A stretch of DNA of 64,000 bases from Acinetobacter sp. A47 (lineage in GTDB: Bacteria > Pseudomonadota > Gammaproteobacteria > Pseudomonadales > Moraxellaceae). The DNA lies in assembly GCF_000805455.1 (NCBI RefSeq), contig NZ_JSUS01000001.1, positions 248,001 through 312,000 on the forward strand, in the 5' to 3' direction. The notes beneath the pieces were generated by a model that did no database searches, was not told where the DNA came from, and was given only the letters and a program-made list of their open reading frames with translations. Positions 16,320 to 24,535 of this stretch are shown here, in pieces (position 1 is the stretch's first letter; each line of letters opens with the position of its first letter). A program made the position numbers and the translations under genes.

Positions 16320-16722
16320 CTTAGAAGAAGGCTGCCACTTACTTTCGAAATTTTGGTCAAGGACGAAAGCAAGTGGCGTTGTATAAAACTGCGAAGCTAG
16401 ACGAAGTCTAACGAAGCTAAGTTTCCAACTTTTAAACGTAAGTTTTAAGCGGTAATTTCTACCGTACAAACTAACGACGAAGTTTAAAAGCGGAAAATAA
16501 GCTGAGCTTTATAACTTATGGTTTTAATGTACCAAAAGAAGACGACGTTTAGCAACGCTTATTTAACGGAGTATTGGTACGATGACTATTTTAGTCATGT
16601 TATTGCGACTGATCGGCATACTTGCTGATATGTTGCAAATAGCCGATTTCATTATACGCTGACCATAACTAGCGTACGTTAATACAATCGAAAATCGCTT
16701 GTTCCGACAGGCGATTTTTTTG
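16320..16722 (+). ncRNA. Candidate large structured non-coding RNA (~400 nt)
   Basis: No coding frame fits, but the stretch is packed with hairpins and is less AT-rich than its left flank. Helices seen: 16334-16347/16364-16377 (14 bp, one A-C mismatch); 16398-16402/16406-16410; 16429-16437/16482-16490 (9 bp) enclosing 16450-16454/16460-16464; 16499-16502/16506-16509; 16529-16535/16574-16580 (7 bp); 16582-16588/16592-16598 (7 bp, TTT loop); 16612-16617/16642-16647; 16655-16660/16671-16676; and a terminator. Positions 16391-16420 are three 10-nt repeats each holding CGAAG. I do not recognise the family. It could be a phage-borne ornate RNA or a regulatory RNA. Confidence is for a transcribed structured RNA, not for any function. 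Confidence 0.55.
16691..16722 (+). terminator. Intrinsic terminator ending the structured RNA
   Basis: A 12-bp stem AAAATCGCTTGT / ACAGGCGATTTT (one G-U pair) with loop TCCG, followed by a T-run on the plus strand. It ends 3 bp before the stop of the minus-strand SRAP pseudogene. Confidence 0.8.
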
Positions 16723-16724
16723 TT

Positions 16725-17354
16725 TCACCTTTGACTTATTTCTTCCTTAGGCTTTGCGGTGTATTCGTTTAGCGGCATATCAACTAAAAAATCCAGTGCT
16801 TGATCATGGCTACATGTAAGCCAGTCTTTACGTCGACCTTTCGGAATAACGACAATTGAGCGCTTTTCATCGTCAGGCGCATGGAATTGCTTCATGAATG
16901 GATGCATGTCTGCATTGATCGTTAACATGCTCATCGATACGACTGGTTCGCCGTTTACAGTGGCGTACTCATAAATACCAGCAACAGTAAAGGGCATATC
17001 ATCCTGACGATAGATACCGTACTAATTTGCCTTACCATCGATATACTTTGGCTCAAAAATAGTTTCAACTGGTATTAAGCAAAATTGATTCTTTGCCCAA
17101 GCGTGGCGAAAGCTTGGCTTTGATGCAACGGTTTTAGAACGGGCATTATGAGTATTGCGTATTTTTTTAATATCGTCCGCCCAGTTTGGTACCAGACCGA
17201 ATCTGGCTGGTCTCCATTCAATGCCGTGCTCGGTCGAGATAAGAATAGGGCCGCCGTAGCCGGGATATAGATCCGCTTTGTAATCGAAAGTAGGTTCAAG
17301 CAGATTAAGTAGCTGTGCTCGACTTCGAGCTATAGGTTCGTAGTTAGCGCACAT
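16725..17354 (-). pseudogene. SRAP / YedK (HMCES) protein gene with an in-frame amber codon
   Basis: SRAP proteins crosslink to abasic sites in single-stranded DNA through Cys2. The frame starts MCANYEPIARSRAQ with the catalytic Cys2, a GGAAATAAA ribosome binding site and the conserved NTHNARSKTV region. A TAG at 17022-17024 interrupts it after FEPKYIDGKAN. Translation resumes in the same frame with YGIYRQDD and GIYEYATVNGEP, and continues to the normal C-terminus at 16725. The total of 210 codons is the usual size for the family. A single substitution such as TGG to TAG would explain the break, so the gene is inactivated, suppressed or mis-sequenced. It lies in the prophage near the integrase, and SRAP genes are common mobile-element cargo. 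Confidence 0.82.
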
Positions 17355-17445
17355 TTTATTTCCATATTTAATAATTTTATTTTTTATTATCCATCAATTT
17401 ATAATAAAAATTTGTAAAGATTATTTAAATATTGGTTTTAGAAAA

Positions 17446-17468
17446 CATTTATACTAATAGTATAAATG
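17446..17468. promoter_or_regulatory. 23-bp palindrome between divergent SRAP and 110-aa genes
   Basis: CATTTATACT-AAT-AGTATAAATG is a perfect inverted repeat with 10-bp arms. It lies in a very AT-rich 220-bp divergent intergenic region, a typical operator position. The cognate regulator is unknown. Confidence 0.45.
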
Positions 17469-17575
17469 ATTGAAATAATGAAAAATTATTTTTATTTGAC
17501 TTGAAATAATGAAATTGATTCCAAATTAAGATAGAGCTTTTAAATGGTTTAAAAGCAACTTAAAAGGTTTTTATT

Positions 17576-17908
17576 ATGTCAAGTCACGATTTTTTACTAA
17601 CTTATTCAGTATCTCCTGCAGAACCTGCAACAGATAGAAGAAAAAAATTAGCTGATAATGTGCGAGATAAAATCGCCGAAATCGATGTGCCAAACTGGTT
17701 TAAATTAAAAAATGTAGAAACTACATTTGCAGGGGAAATTGATGTTACTGGTATAACAGATAAAAATAAATGGGATAATGCTGCTAATGAGGTAAAGCGT
17801 GTTATTGCACAAGCCTATCGAGATTGTGATGCATCAACGAATGATGTGGTTGTGAATTATGCAATGTTACTCAGTAAGGCGGGTGAAGCATTTACTTTTA
17901 AACAGTAA
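17576..17908 (+). CDS. Hypothetical protein, 110 aa
   Basis: A 110-residue soluble protein (MSSHDFLLTYSVSP at the start, NWFKLKNVETTFAGEIDVTG in the middle, KRVIAQAYRDCDAS near the end). It has an AAAAGG site before ATG 17576 and a strong terminator after the stop, so it is very probably expressed. The order FLLTYSV, helix, NWFKLKNVETTFAGEI, helix is faintly like small ferredoxin-fold proteins (Cas2/VapD-like), but no catalytic motif supports this. It sits between SRAP and the integrase, the usual place for lysogeny accessory or defence genes. Function unknown. Confidence 0.7.
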   Translation: MSSHDFLLTYSVSPAEPATDRRKKLADNVRDKIAEIDVPNWFKLKNVETTFAGEIDVTGITDKNKWDNAANEVKRVIAQAYRDCDASTNDVVVNYAMLLSKAGEAFTFKQ

Positions 17909-17917
17909 TATATAAGG

Positions 17918-17953
17918 CTTAAAAGTCATCTTATTTATAAGATGACTTTTAAG
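17918..17953. terminator. Bidirectional terminator between the 110-aa gene and the integrase
   Basis: CTTAAAAGTCATCTTAT is mirrored by ATAAGATGACTTTTAAG at 17937-17953, giving a nearly perfect ~16-bp stem with T-rich flanks on both strands. Confidence 0.85.
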
Positions 17954-17969
17954 TTTTTATTACTAATAC

Positions 17970-19328
17970 TTAGCTATTTACTGCATTTTTTAAAATATTA
18001 TTATTGTGCTCAATCCACTTTTCTTGGATATTCCGTACTGATTTATTTTTTTCAAAATAAATTCTATTTTTAATTAAGGCTTTGGAAATATCAGATAGCA
18101 CAACATTTTCAATCATATTCATAGCTTTGCGCAGATCTTCAAAAGTTACCTGAACATATCCATCTGTGACATCATTATCATCATCTTCGGTGGTATGGTT
18201 GATAAGTTTCTTGATTGTATAGCTGCCAATTGCCAGACTGTTTGCGATTGTGCCGAAGGTTCTTCGCAAGTCGTGAAATGTAAATTGAATACCCGTAGTT
18301 TCTGTTATTGTATGTCGAGCTTCACGCTTATCAACGATATGTGAATCAGGTGTATCCCCAGCAAAAACATATTTATTCTTGCCTGCAAACTTCTTCCTTT
18401 CCTTCATGATGTACCAGAGCATATCACCCATTGGAAGAAGTAGATCTTCATGGTTTTTAGGATCTTGAATCTTTATAGTTCCATACTTCAAATCAACATT
18501 TGGCCATTCCAGTGTTTCGCCTTCTTCTCTACGAAATCCGGTTAAAATCAAGAGAAGTAAGAAATCCTGATTTGTATAACCTCTATGATTTGCATTTTGG
18601 TTGCCAGCCCACCAGGTGGTACATACAGCTAGAGACCAGTCATGTATCTGATCTGAACGGATATAGCCCTTACGGCGTTTTATCTTATTCCATTTCTTCT
18701 CTTTATAAAGCACCCCAACCGGGCTTTTTTCTGTAATAATTTTTTCGTCATTATCGTTATAAAGAATAGAGGCATTAAAGTTGTAGACTGCAGATAAAAA
18801 TTTCATTGCCAGATTAGCCTGGGCTAAACTTCGCTCTGATAGATCCATATGCTTATTTAACGCCATCTTCTGCGTAATTTCGGTAATCTTGATGTCTTTC
18901 CAATCACTAAAATAATCATTGGCGCAGCGATCATAGGCATCAATCGTACTATCACTTAGCTTTTTTTTGCTTTTATAGACTTCATAGGCTTTCCCAAGTG
19001 TTGGGATTAATTCATTAGATTCTTTTTCATTTTTAAAATCTGTTTTTAATTGGCGTTTCTGGGCAACTGGATCAATACCCTGATGCATCATTAACAATAT
19101 TTTTTTCGCTTCAGTACGGGCCTGTTCAAGAGTGTATACGCCGTGTTTACCAATAGACTTACGTTTATTGCGCCCATCTGGCATTCTCGTTTCAACAAAA
19201 TAGGTTTTAGATTTGGTTGCAATTAAACCAAAGCCGATTGTTACTGAGTCGCGATAAAATTTGCTTCCAGATTCTTCAAGAGGGATGCTGTCGATAAAGG
19301 TTTTGGTGAGTTTATATCTTTGGCTCAT
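17970..19328 (-). CDS. Prophage tyrosine integrase (P4-type, DUF4102 N-terminus)
   Basis: 452 residues from ATG 19328; an upstream in-frame ATG at 19361 is less likely. The N-terminal ~90 residues are the P4-type arm-binding domain (GFGLIATKSKTYFVETR, RKSIGKHGVYTLEQAR). The catalytic domain shows the active-site set: Arg in LTGFRREEGETLEW, HDLRRTFGT, LINHTTEDDD, and the Tyr in VTDGYVQ. It catalyses site-specific integration and excision. Its 5' end faces the 6S RNA gene ~150 bp away, so attachment is expected there. It is complete and could be active, although the prophage around it is not. Confidence 0.93.
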   Translation of the reverse strand: MSQRYKLTKTFIDSIPLEESGSKFYRDSVTIGFGLIATKSKTYFVETRMPDGRNKRKSIGKHGVYTLEQARTEAKKILLMMHQGIDPVAQKRQLKTDFKNEKESNELIPTLGKAYEVYKSKKKLSDSTIDAYDRCANDYFSDWKDIKITEITQKMALNKHMDLSERSLAQANLAMKFLSAVYNFNASILYNDNDEKIITEKSPVGVLYKEKKWNKIKRRKGYIRSDQIHDWSLAVCTTWWAGNQNANHRGYTNQDFLLLLILTGFRREEGETLEWPNVDLKYGTIKIQDPKNHEDLLLPMGDMLWYIMKERKKFAGKNKYVFAGDTPDSHIVDKREARHTITETTGIQFTFHDLRRTFGTIANSLAIGSYTIKKLINHTTEDDDNDVTDGYVQVTFEDLRKAMNMIENVVLSDISKALIKNRIYFEKNKSVRNIQEKWIEHNNNILKNAVNS

Positions 19329-19480
19329 GATGATTAAAAAGTACGAAACGATACACGGCAATATAGCACAATATTTTTGAAGCCTACTATAAGCCTATTT
19401 TTGATGAAATTAAGTTGGTGTAGAAAGGTTTTAAAATGGATTTATGTTTATAAGTTATTGTTTTTATATTAAAAATAATG
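19329..19480. other. Probable prophage/chromosome junction (att region)
   Basis: This gap separates the integrase start from the 6S RNA 3' end and should contain one attachment site plus integrase arm sites; a short direct repeat AAGCCTA occurs at 19380-19399. No matching core repeat was found elsewhere in the window, so att is inferred only from position. Confidence 0.4.
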
Positions 19481-19656
19481 CTCCAGAGGTGCCGCTGCAT
19501 GGTCGTTACCCTGAACCCGATGAGTTCAAGGTGGAGGTGACGTATACTTACTGGGTTTCCTACTCGAGGCAGGCATACACTCAAAATATACAGAACACAT
19601 CCATAAATTTAAGTATCGGCAGGGGACTAGACGTACTGGCGAACACCCTAGAGACA
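19481..19656 (-). ncRNA. ssrS: 6S RNA
   Basis: The minus strand reads GTCTCTAGGGTGTTCGCC and AGTCCCCTGCCGATA near the 5' end. Near the 3' end it has CACCTTGAACTCATCGGGTT, CAGGGTAACGACC and GCGGCACCTCTGGAG. This matches the known 6S consensus, and the two ends pair to close the long rod (CTCTAGGG with CCTCTGGAG). 6S RNA binds sigma70-RNA polymerase as a promoter mimic and lowers transcription in stationary phase. It lies downstream of zapA in the same direction, as in other gammaproteobacteria. The ygfA-type gene that often follows is displaced by the prophage. Confidence 0.92.
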
Positions 19657-19661
19657 GTTTT

Positions 19662-19689
19662 AGTATAACCGATCTTTACACGATGACAA
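19662..19689 (-). promoter_or_regulatory. sigma70 promoter of 6S RNA
   Basis: On the minus strand TTGTCA (19684-19689), a 16-bp spacer and TATACT (19662-19667) place the start near 19656, matching the predicted 5' end of 6S RNA. Confidence 0.8.
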
Positions 19690-19747
19690 TCCTTGCAAGG
19701 CAGTTATCTGTAAAGATACTTACTAATTGATGGGGCTTTGTGCAATT

Positions 19748-20035
19748 TTACTCAACAGTTTGTTCAACATCTTCCAGAATGGCCTGAAGCAAGCGTTCAC
19801 AATGCGCATATTCCTGTAATGACTTGTTCAGGCTGAAGACTTCCTGCGCCATTTGCAAGGCCACCATGATCACCAGTTTATTATGTTCAACCCGTGGTGC
19901 ACTGCGTCGCATATCATGAAATTTCTGGTTTAATAATTCAGCCGCACGTTCCAGTTCTTCACGTTTATCTACAGTGGTATTTAAGCGGAAAGTCTGTTCA
20001 ATCAAGCGAAGTTCGACAACAATAGATTCACTCAT
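19748..20035 (-). CDS. zapA: Cell division protein ZapA
   Basis: 95 residues, typical ZapA length. VELRLIEQTFRLNT and ELERAAELLNQKFHDMR match the N-terminal FtsZ-interacting domain, followed by a C-terminal coiled coil. ZapA crosslinks and stabilises FtsZ filaments at the division ring. The start follows the stop of the upstream coiled-coil gene by 2 bp, so they are co-transcribed. Adjacency to 6S RNA agrees with the assignment. Confidence 0.9.
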   Translation of the reverse strand: MSESIVVELRLIEQTFRLNTTVDKREELERAAELLNQKFHDMRRSAPRVEHNKLVIMVALQMAQEVFSLNKSLQEYAHCERLLQAILEDVEQTVE

Positions 20036-20037
20036 GA

Positions 20038-20592
20038 TCAGGTCTCCTCGTGAGTTTCAGCATTTGGATGGGCCAGTTGCTGAATTTCTTGTGCATGTTG
20101 ATCTTGTGCAGTGCCTAAAATGGCAAGACGCTGAATGATGGCTTCTACTTTAGATTTTGCCAGCTCGTTTTTTTGCAATAAACGATCACGATCCTGTTGT
20201 AAATCCTGTATTTCTTGCTGACTGTGACGCTGCTGGGCCTGTAATTTTTCTTTATTGACCCGCAAATCATTCCGCTCGGCCAGAATTTCCTGAAAACGAT
20301 TTTTTAAATCAGTGGTGCTCTTCTCCAGACGGCTATAACGTTCCGCTAAAGTTGTTGCATCCTGATTCAGTTGTTTAAATTGATCTTGTAACTGGGTCAG
20401 TTGTTCAGTTAAGTTATCAACTTCTTCCTGTTTTTGCGTGATGATGCTATTTTTCTGCACAATTTGTGCATGATGGTCAGTTTCAGCTAATTGTTTAGCC
20501 TCGGTGAGCGACGCGTTTTCTCGCTCTAAATGATGTAAGCGTGTTTTTAAAACACCAATATGCGCTTGTAGACGCTGTAATTGTTCTAACAT
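20038..20592 (-). CDS. Coiled-coil protein upstream of zapA
   Basis: 184 residues from the ATG at 20592 (MLEQLQRLQAH). Almost the whole chain is predicted coiled coil with heptads rich in Leu, Gln and Glu; there is no signal peptide or membrane segment. In related genera a short coiled-coil protein (TIGR02449 type) precedes zapA. This may be a longer relative with a division role, but that is inference from position. The ribosome binding site is weak. It is probably transcribed divergently from ygfB. Confidence 0.72.
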   Translation of the reverse strand: MLEQLQRLQAHIGVLKTRLHHLERENASLTEAKQLAETDHHAQIVQKNSIITQKQEEVDNLTEQLTQLQDQFKQLNQDATTLAERYSRLEKSTTDLKNRFQEILAERNDLRVNKEKLQAQQRHSQQEIQDLQQDRDRLLQKNELAKSKVEAIIQRLAILGTAQDQHAQEIQQLAHPNAETHEET

Positions 20593-20658
20593 AACGAAGG
20601 TCGCACAGAGTTGCAATCAAAGGTAATATATACAGCAGTATAGAGATTGGATAAACGA

Positions 20659-21294
20659 ATGCAAGACGATATTTCAGGTTGGACCGAATGGAATGCCCAT
20701 TTTGATGGGATTGAGGAAATTTCAAGTCCAAGTGAGTTACACGGTTTACTAACAGGTATAGTTTGTGTGACACAAGCGCCAACCGCAGATGAATGGTCAC
20801 AAATCTTAAACACCCTGAATGTGCCTGCTTTACAGCCAGAAGCGCTCGAAAGCCTGACAGATGAAGCTGAGGATGTTGCCCATGCTTTATCTGATGATGA
20901 ATTAGACTACTTACCTATGCTGCCAGATGATAGCCATTTACTGGGCGATCGTGTTCAGGCACTGGCAGACTGGTGTGCCGGGGTGGTACTTGGTTTTGGT
21001 CTGGCTTCGGGTCATATTCGTGGCGAGGAGCAAGAGCTGATTGAACATTTACAAGATGTTGCAGCGGTTGAGTTTGAAGACTCGGACAATGATGAAGAAG
21101 GTGAAGAAAGCTATCAGGAGCTGTATGAGTTTGTGCGCCTGATTCCTGTCAGCCTGTCAATTGGCCGTAAAAAGATTGCTGTCGCTGAAAGTTCGCTATT
21201 ACAGAATTTTCATGCCAAAAGCAGAAATCAGGACGGGCAGGCAACTGATCCACAAACCGTGGTAGAAATGTTTACCCCGCATCGTCCAAGTTAA
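20659..21294 (+). CDS. ygfB: UPF0149 family protein YgfB
   Basis: 211 residues. SELHGLLTGIVCVTQAP near the N-terminus, an acidic mid-region and LADWCAGVVLGFGLASGHI are hallmarks of UPF0149/YgfB. Work in Pseudomonas links YgfB to transcriptional control of amidase and beta-lactam-resistance genes. The neighbours zapA/6S on one side and pepP-ubiH on the other form the conserved gammaproteobacterial cluster. ATG 20659 is chosen over in-frame TTG 20647. Confidence 0.87.
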   Translation: MQDDISGWTEWNAHFDGIEEISSPSELHGLLTGIVCVTQAPTADEWSQILNTLNVPALQPEALESLTDEAEDVAHALSDDELDYLPMLPDDSHLLGDRVQALADWCAGVVLGFGLASGHIRGEEQELIEHLQDVAAVEFEDSDNDEEGEESYQELYEFVRLIPVSLSIGRKKIAVAESSLLQNFHAKSRNQDGQATDPQTVVEMFTPHRPS

Positions 21295-21377
21295 TGCGGT
21301 TTTAAATTTCCTTTACGGAACTTTAGTCATTCCTCACCCTCTTTAATCAAAGAGGGACTTTCTCACTGTAGGATAAT

Positions 21378-22691
21378 ATGAAATTAAGTCAGACCGATTT
21401 TAAACAACGTCGTGATCTTCTCGCCAGACATATCGGTCGCAATAGCATTGCAATTATTGCGACGCGGGCAGAAATGTATCGTAATCGTGATGCGGATTAT
21501 AAATACCGTGCCGACAGTAGTTTTTATTATCTGACCGGATTTGCAGAGCCAGAAGCGGTGGCCGTGATCGAAACCTTTGAAGAGGGTGAGGAATATAGCT
21601 ATAGCTTGTTCTGCCGTGAACGTAACCGTGAAATGGAAATCTGGAATGGCTATCGTGCCGGGATCGATGGCGCAATTGAAATTTATGATGCTGATGAAGC
21701 TTATGCAATTGATCTGCTTGATGAAGAAATCATCGACAAGTTATTAAGTAAACAGCGTCTTTACTATCGTATCGGACACAATGCCGAATTTGATGCACGT
21801 GTAAGCCAGTGGATTCAAAAGGCGGATGCACATCGTGGGGGAACTGCGCCAGCAGAAGTGCTACAGCTTGACCGTATTGTTGATGAAATGCGGTTAAAAA
21901 AATCGGCACAAGAAATTGAGCTGATGCAGATTGCAGCCAATATCAGTGCCGAAGCGCATACCCGTGCCATGCAAACGGTTAAACCTGAGATGATGGAATA
22001 CGCACTCGAAGCGGAACTGAATTATATCTTTGGTCAAAATGGCTGTGTGCCGGCGTATAACAGTATTGTTGGTGGCGGTGAAAACGCCTGTATCTTGCAT
22101 TATGTTGAGAATAACAAGCCGTTAAAAGAGGGTGATCTGGTACTGATCGATGCGGCCTGTGAATATGAGTTCTATGCATCGGATATTACCCGTACATTTC
22201 CGGTAAATGGTAAATTTAGCCCTGAACAAAAAGCGTTATATAACGTGGTACTTGAAGCACAGCTGGCTGCGATTGATGCAACCCGTATCGGCAATCACTA
22301 TAAATATCCGCATGAAGTGGCCGTAAAGATTTTAACCCAAGGATTGGTTGGTCTTGGGTTACTGCACGGTAATGTGGATGAGCTGGTCGAAAATGAAGCC
22401 TTCCGTCAATTCTATATGCATGGTACAGGGCATTGGCTCGGTATGGATGTGCATGATGTCGGCGCTTATAAGAATGGCGAAGACTGGCGTGCTTATGAAG
22501 CCGGTATGGTGGTGACCGTTGAGCCAGGTTTGTATGTTGCACCAGATGATGAAACCGTTGATGCAAAATGGCGTGGTATCGGGATTCGTATCGAGGACGA
22601 TATTGTCGTGACAGAAAATGGTCCATTGGTTCTGACCAAAAATGTAGTGAAAACGGTTGAAGAGATTGAAAGCTTGATGGCGAGTCGCTAA
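21378..22691 (+). CDS. pepP: Xaa-Pro aminopeptidase (aminopeptidase P)
   Basis: 437 residues, the length of E. coli PepP. The N-terminal domain has YLTGFAEPEAV. The C-terminal pita-bread domain has the dinuclear metal ligands in LIDAACEYEFYASDITRTFP (two Asp), MHGTGHWLGMDVHD (His), VTVEPGLY (Glu) and GIGIRIEDD (Glu). It removes N-terminal residues preceding proline in the cytoplasm. AGGA lies 5 bp before the ATG. It is followed by ubiH in the conserved order; a decayed small gene now separates the two. Confidence 0.95.
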   Translation: MKLSQTDFKQRRDLLARHIGRNSIAIIATRAEMYRNRDADYKYRADSSFYYLTGFAEPEAVAVIETFEEGEEYSYSLFCRERNREMEIWNGYRAGIDGAIEIYDADEAYAIDLLDEEIIDKLLSKQRLYYRIGHNAEFDARVSQWIQKADAHRGGTAPAEVLQLDRIVDEMRLKKSAQEIELMQIAANISAEAHTRAMQTVKPEMMEYALEAELNYIFGQNGCVPAYNSIVGGGENACILHYVENNKPLKEGDLVLIDAACEYEFYASDITRTFPVNGKFSPEQKALYNVVLEAQLAAIDATRIGNHYKYPHEVAVKILTQGLVGLGLLHGNVDELVENEAFRQFYMHGTGHWLGMDVHDVGAYKNGEDWRAYEAGMVVTVEPGLYVAPDDETVDAKWRGIGIRIEDDIVVTENGPLVLTKNVVKTVEEIESLMASR

Positions 22692-22731
22692 TCAGTCGAG
22701 TTGCAAAACCGAAGCCTTAGTTTTAATGAAT

Positions 22732-22756
22732 GCCTCTTCATCATGTATGAAGAGGC
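22732..22756 (+). terminator. Hairpin after pepP
   Basis: A 10-bp perfect stem GCCTCTTCAT / ATGAAGAGGC with loop CATGT. No T-run follows, so it may be a weak terminator or mRNA-end structure. Confidence 0.45.
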
Positions 22757-22799
22757 AAACAAAAAATTATAATAATATTTAGAAAAATAAGAGGCTTAT

Positions 22800-23232
22800 A
22801 TGAAATTGTCGAGCTGTGTTTATCGAATAGTCGCTGATATTTATTTGATTTCATTCATTTATGTATATTGAAAGGTTCTTCATTATTACTTTGATCTGAC
22901 ACGGTGGGAGTGGCATGAAGATCGACAGATACTTTCCCTGCTGTTTATTTCTTTTATATTTTTTGTCAGTGTAACGGCATTATTTATCTATACTATTTTT
23001 TATAACGTTGGGAAATATCGATCTATTGAGTGGGCTTTGTATTTTATTTATTTTTGTTTGATGAGTTCAGTTTGTATCGTCTATCTTCCAAGAAAATATA
23101 TTTAAGCTAGTGACTTCTATCTTCTTTCCTGCGGAAAGACCTACTCAGGTGAAAAGGCTGATTAAGATAGATGAGCGTGTTTCTTTCCTATTGATGCTCA
23201 AAACAACTTTTGAAGATATTTTAAAAACATAG
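22800..23232 (+). pseudogene. Decayed small membrane protein gene
   Basis: ATG 22800 has an excellent AGAGG site. After 23 codons (MKLSSCVYRIVADIYLISFI) a TGA at 22869-22871 interrupts. The same frame continues with FDLTRWEWHEDRQIL and two hydrophobic spans (LLFISFIFFVSVTALFIY, WALYFIYFCLMSSVCIVY) to a stop at 23103. A shifted frame then gives FPAERPTQVKRLIKIDERVS up to a TAG at 23230. This reads as a ~140-residue two- or three-span membrane protein broken by one nonsense and one frameshift mutation. The original function is unknown. Confidence 0.55.
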
Positions 23233-23323
23233 ACCAAACAAAGTACAAATTCCCTTCCTGATTTAAGTTAGAGTAAGATAGTCCCGAAACTCAAGTCATG
23301 AAAAACTGATAAGGAATAATATT

Positions 23324-24535
23324 ATGCAGCAACAAGTCATCATTGTCGGTGGAGGTATGGTTGGACTCAGCCTTGCTTTAATGTTGGCAAAATCTAATAT
23401 CGCGGTAAAGCTATTAGAAGCTGTGAAATATCCGAATTATGACGATGAAAATGTTGCCCCTTATCATTCCAGTTTTGATGCGCGTAATACCGCATTGTCA
23501 CGTCGTAGTGTACAGATTTACCAAAAATTAGGTTTATGGGAAGCTTTACAGCAACATGCGACCCCGATCTTACAAGTGCATATTACCGAGCAGGGCAGTT
23601 TTGGTAAGGCACGCCTTGTTGCTGAACAGGAAAAAGTAGAAAGCTTTGGACAAGTGATCGAGAATGCATGGCTAGGCCGTGTATTACTGACCCAAGTACG
23701 TCAGCAGCCATTGATTGAGCTGATTGACGGGGTGCAGGTGACCTCACTCACACAAAATGAAGATGAGGTTCACATCGAAGCGATGCGCAATGGGGAGTAT
23801 ATTCATTCCTTAAAATCCAGATTGGTGATTGCTGCCGATGGTCGTGATTCTTTCTGCCGACAAGCCATCGGTGTCGGTGTGGATGAACATGACTATGATC
23901 AGGTCGCGATTGTCACGACCGTACAAACCTCTAAACCGCATCAGCAGGTTGGTTTTGAACGTTTTAGCGCATTAGGGCCATTGGCACTGTTGCCTTTACC
24001 GGGGGAATACCGTCGTTCAGTGGTATGGCCGGTGAAGAAAGGTACAGAAGCAGAATGGTTAGGTGAGGAAAATGATCAGCACTTCCTCGATGCGTTGCAG
24101 CAAACCTATGGTGATCGTGCGGGTAAATTTGAAAAAACCGGCAAGCGTTTTAGTTATCCATTGTCACAAGTTCTGGCGCATAAGCAGGCCGTTGGACGTG
24201 TGGTACTGATGGGGAATGCCGCACATACCATTCACCCCGTTGCAGGGCAAGGGTTTAACCTGTGCTTGCGTGATGCAGATGTACTGGTGCGCTTCCTGAT
24301 GGAGCAACTGGCCAAGTCCGATGATATTGGTGCGCCTGAAAATTTACTGGCCTATGAGCAATCCCGTTTAAAGGATCAGCAACGTGTGATCAAGTTCTGT
24401 GATTCGGTGGTGCGTGGTTTTAGTAATCAGAATCCGGTCCTTAAATTATTGCGCAATACCGGCCTGATTGCATTTGATGTGATTCCGGGGGTTAAGCCGT
24501 TGGTTGCCAATTATGCGATGGGGCTAAAAGCATGA
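23324..24535 (+). CDS. ubiH: Ubiquinone biosynthesis FAD monooxygenase UbiH
   Basis: 403 residues. It shows the dinucleotide-binding GGGMVGLSLALMLA, the mid-chain AADGRDSFCRQA, and GNAAHTIHPVAGQGFNLCLRDA that closes the FAD site; all are diagnostic of the UbiH/COQ6 family. It hydroxylates the aromatic ring during ubiquinone synthesis. AAGGAA precedes the start. Its last bases overlap the next hydroxylase gene (ATGA), so the two are coupled, as in the pepP-ubiH-ubiI order of other gammaproteobacteria. Confidence 0.92.
   Translation: MQQQVIIVGGGMVGLSLALMLAKSNIAVKLLEAVKYPNYDDENVAPYHSSFDARNTALSRRSVQIYQKLGLWEALQQHATPILQVHITEQGSFGKARLVAEQEKVESFGQVIENAWLGRVLLTQVRQQPLIELIDGVQVTSLTQNEDEVHIEAMRNGEYIHSLKSRLVIAADGRDSFCRQAIGVGVDEHDYDQVAIVTTVQTSKPHQQVGFERFSALGPLALLPLPGEYRRSVVWPVKKGTEAEWLGEENDQHFLDALQQTYGDRAGKFEKTGKRFSYPLSQVLAHKQAVGRVVLMGNAAHTIHPVAGQGFNLCLRDADVLVRFLMEQLAKSDDIGAPENLLAYEQSRLKDQQRVIKFCDSVVRGFSNQNPVLKLLRNTGLIAFDVIPGVKPLVANYAMGLKA

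Noticed and set aside
19444-19668. 74-codon plus-strand frame
   Set aside because: It lies entirely over the 6S RNA gene and its promoter; 6S conservation explains the sequence.
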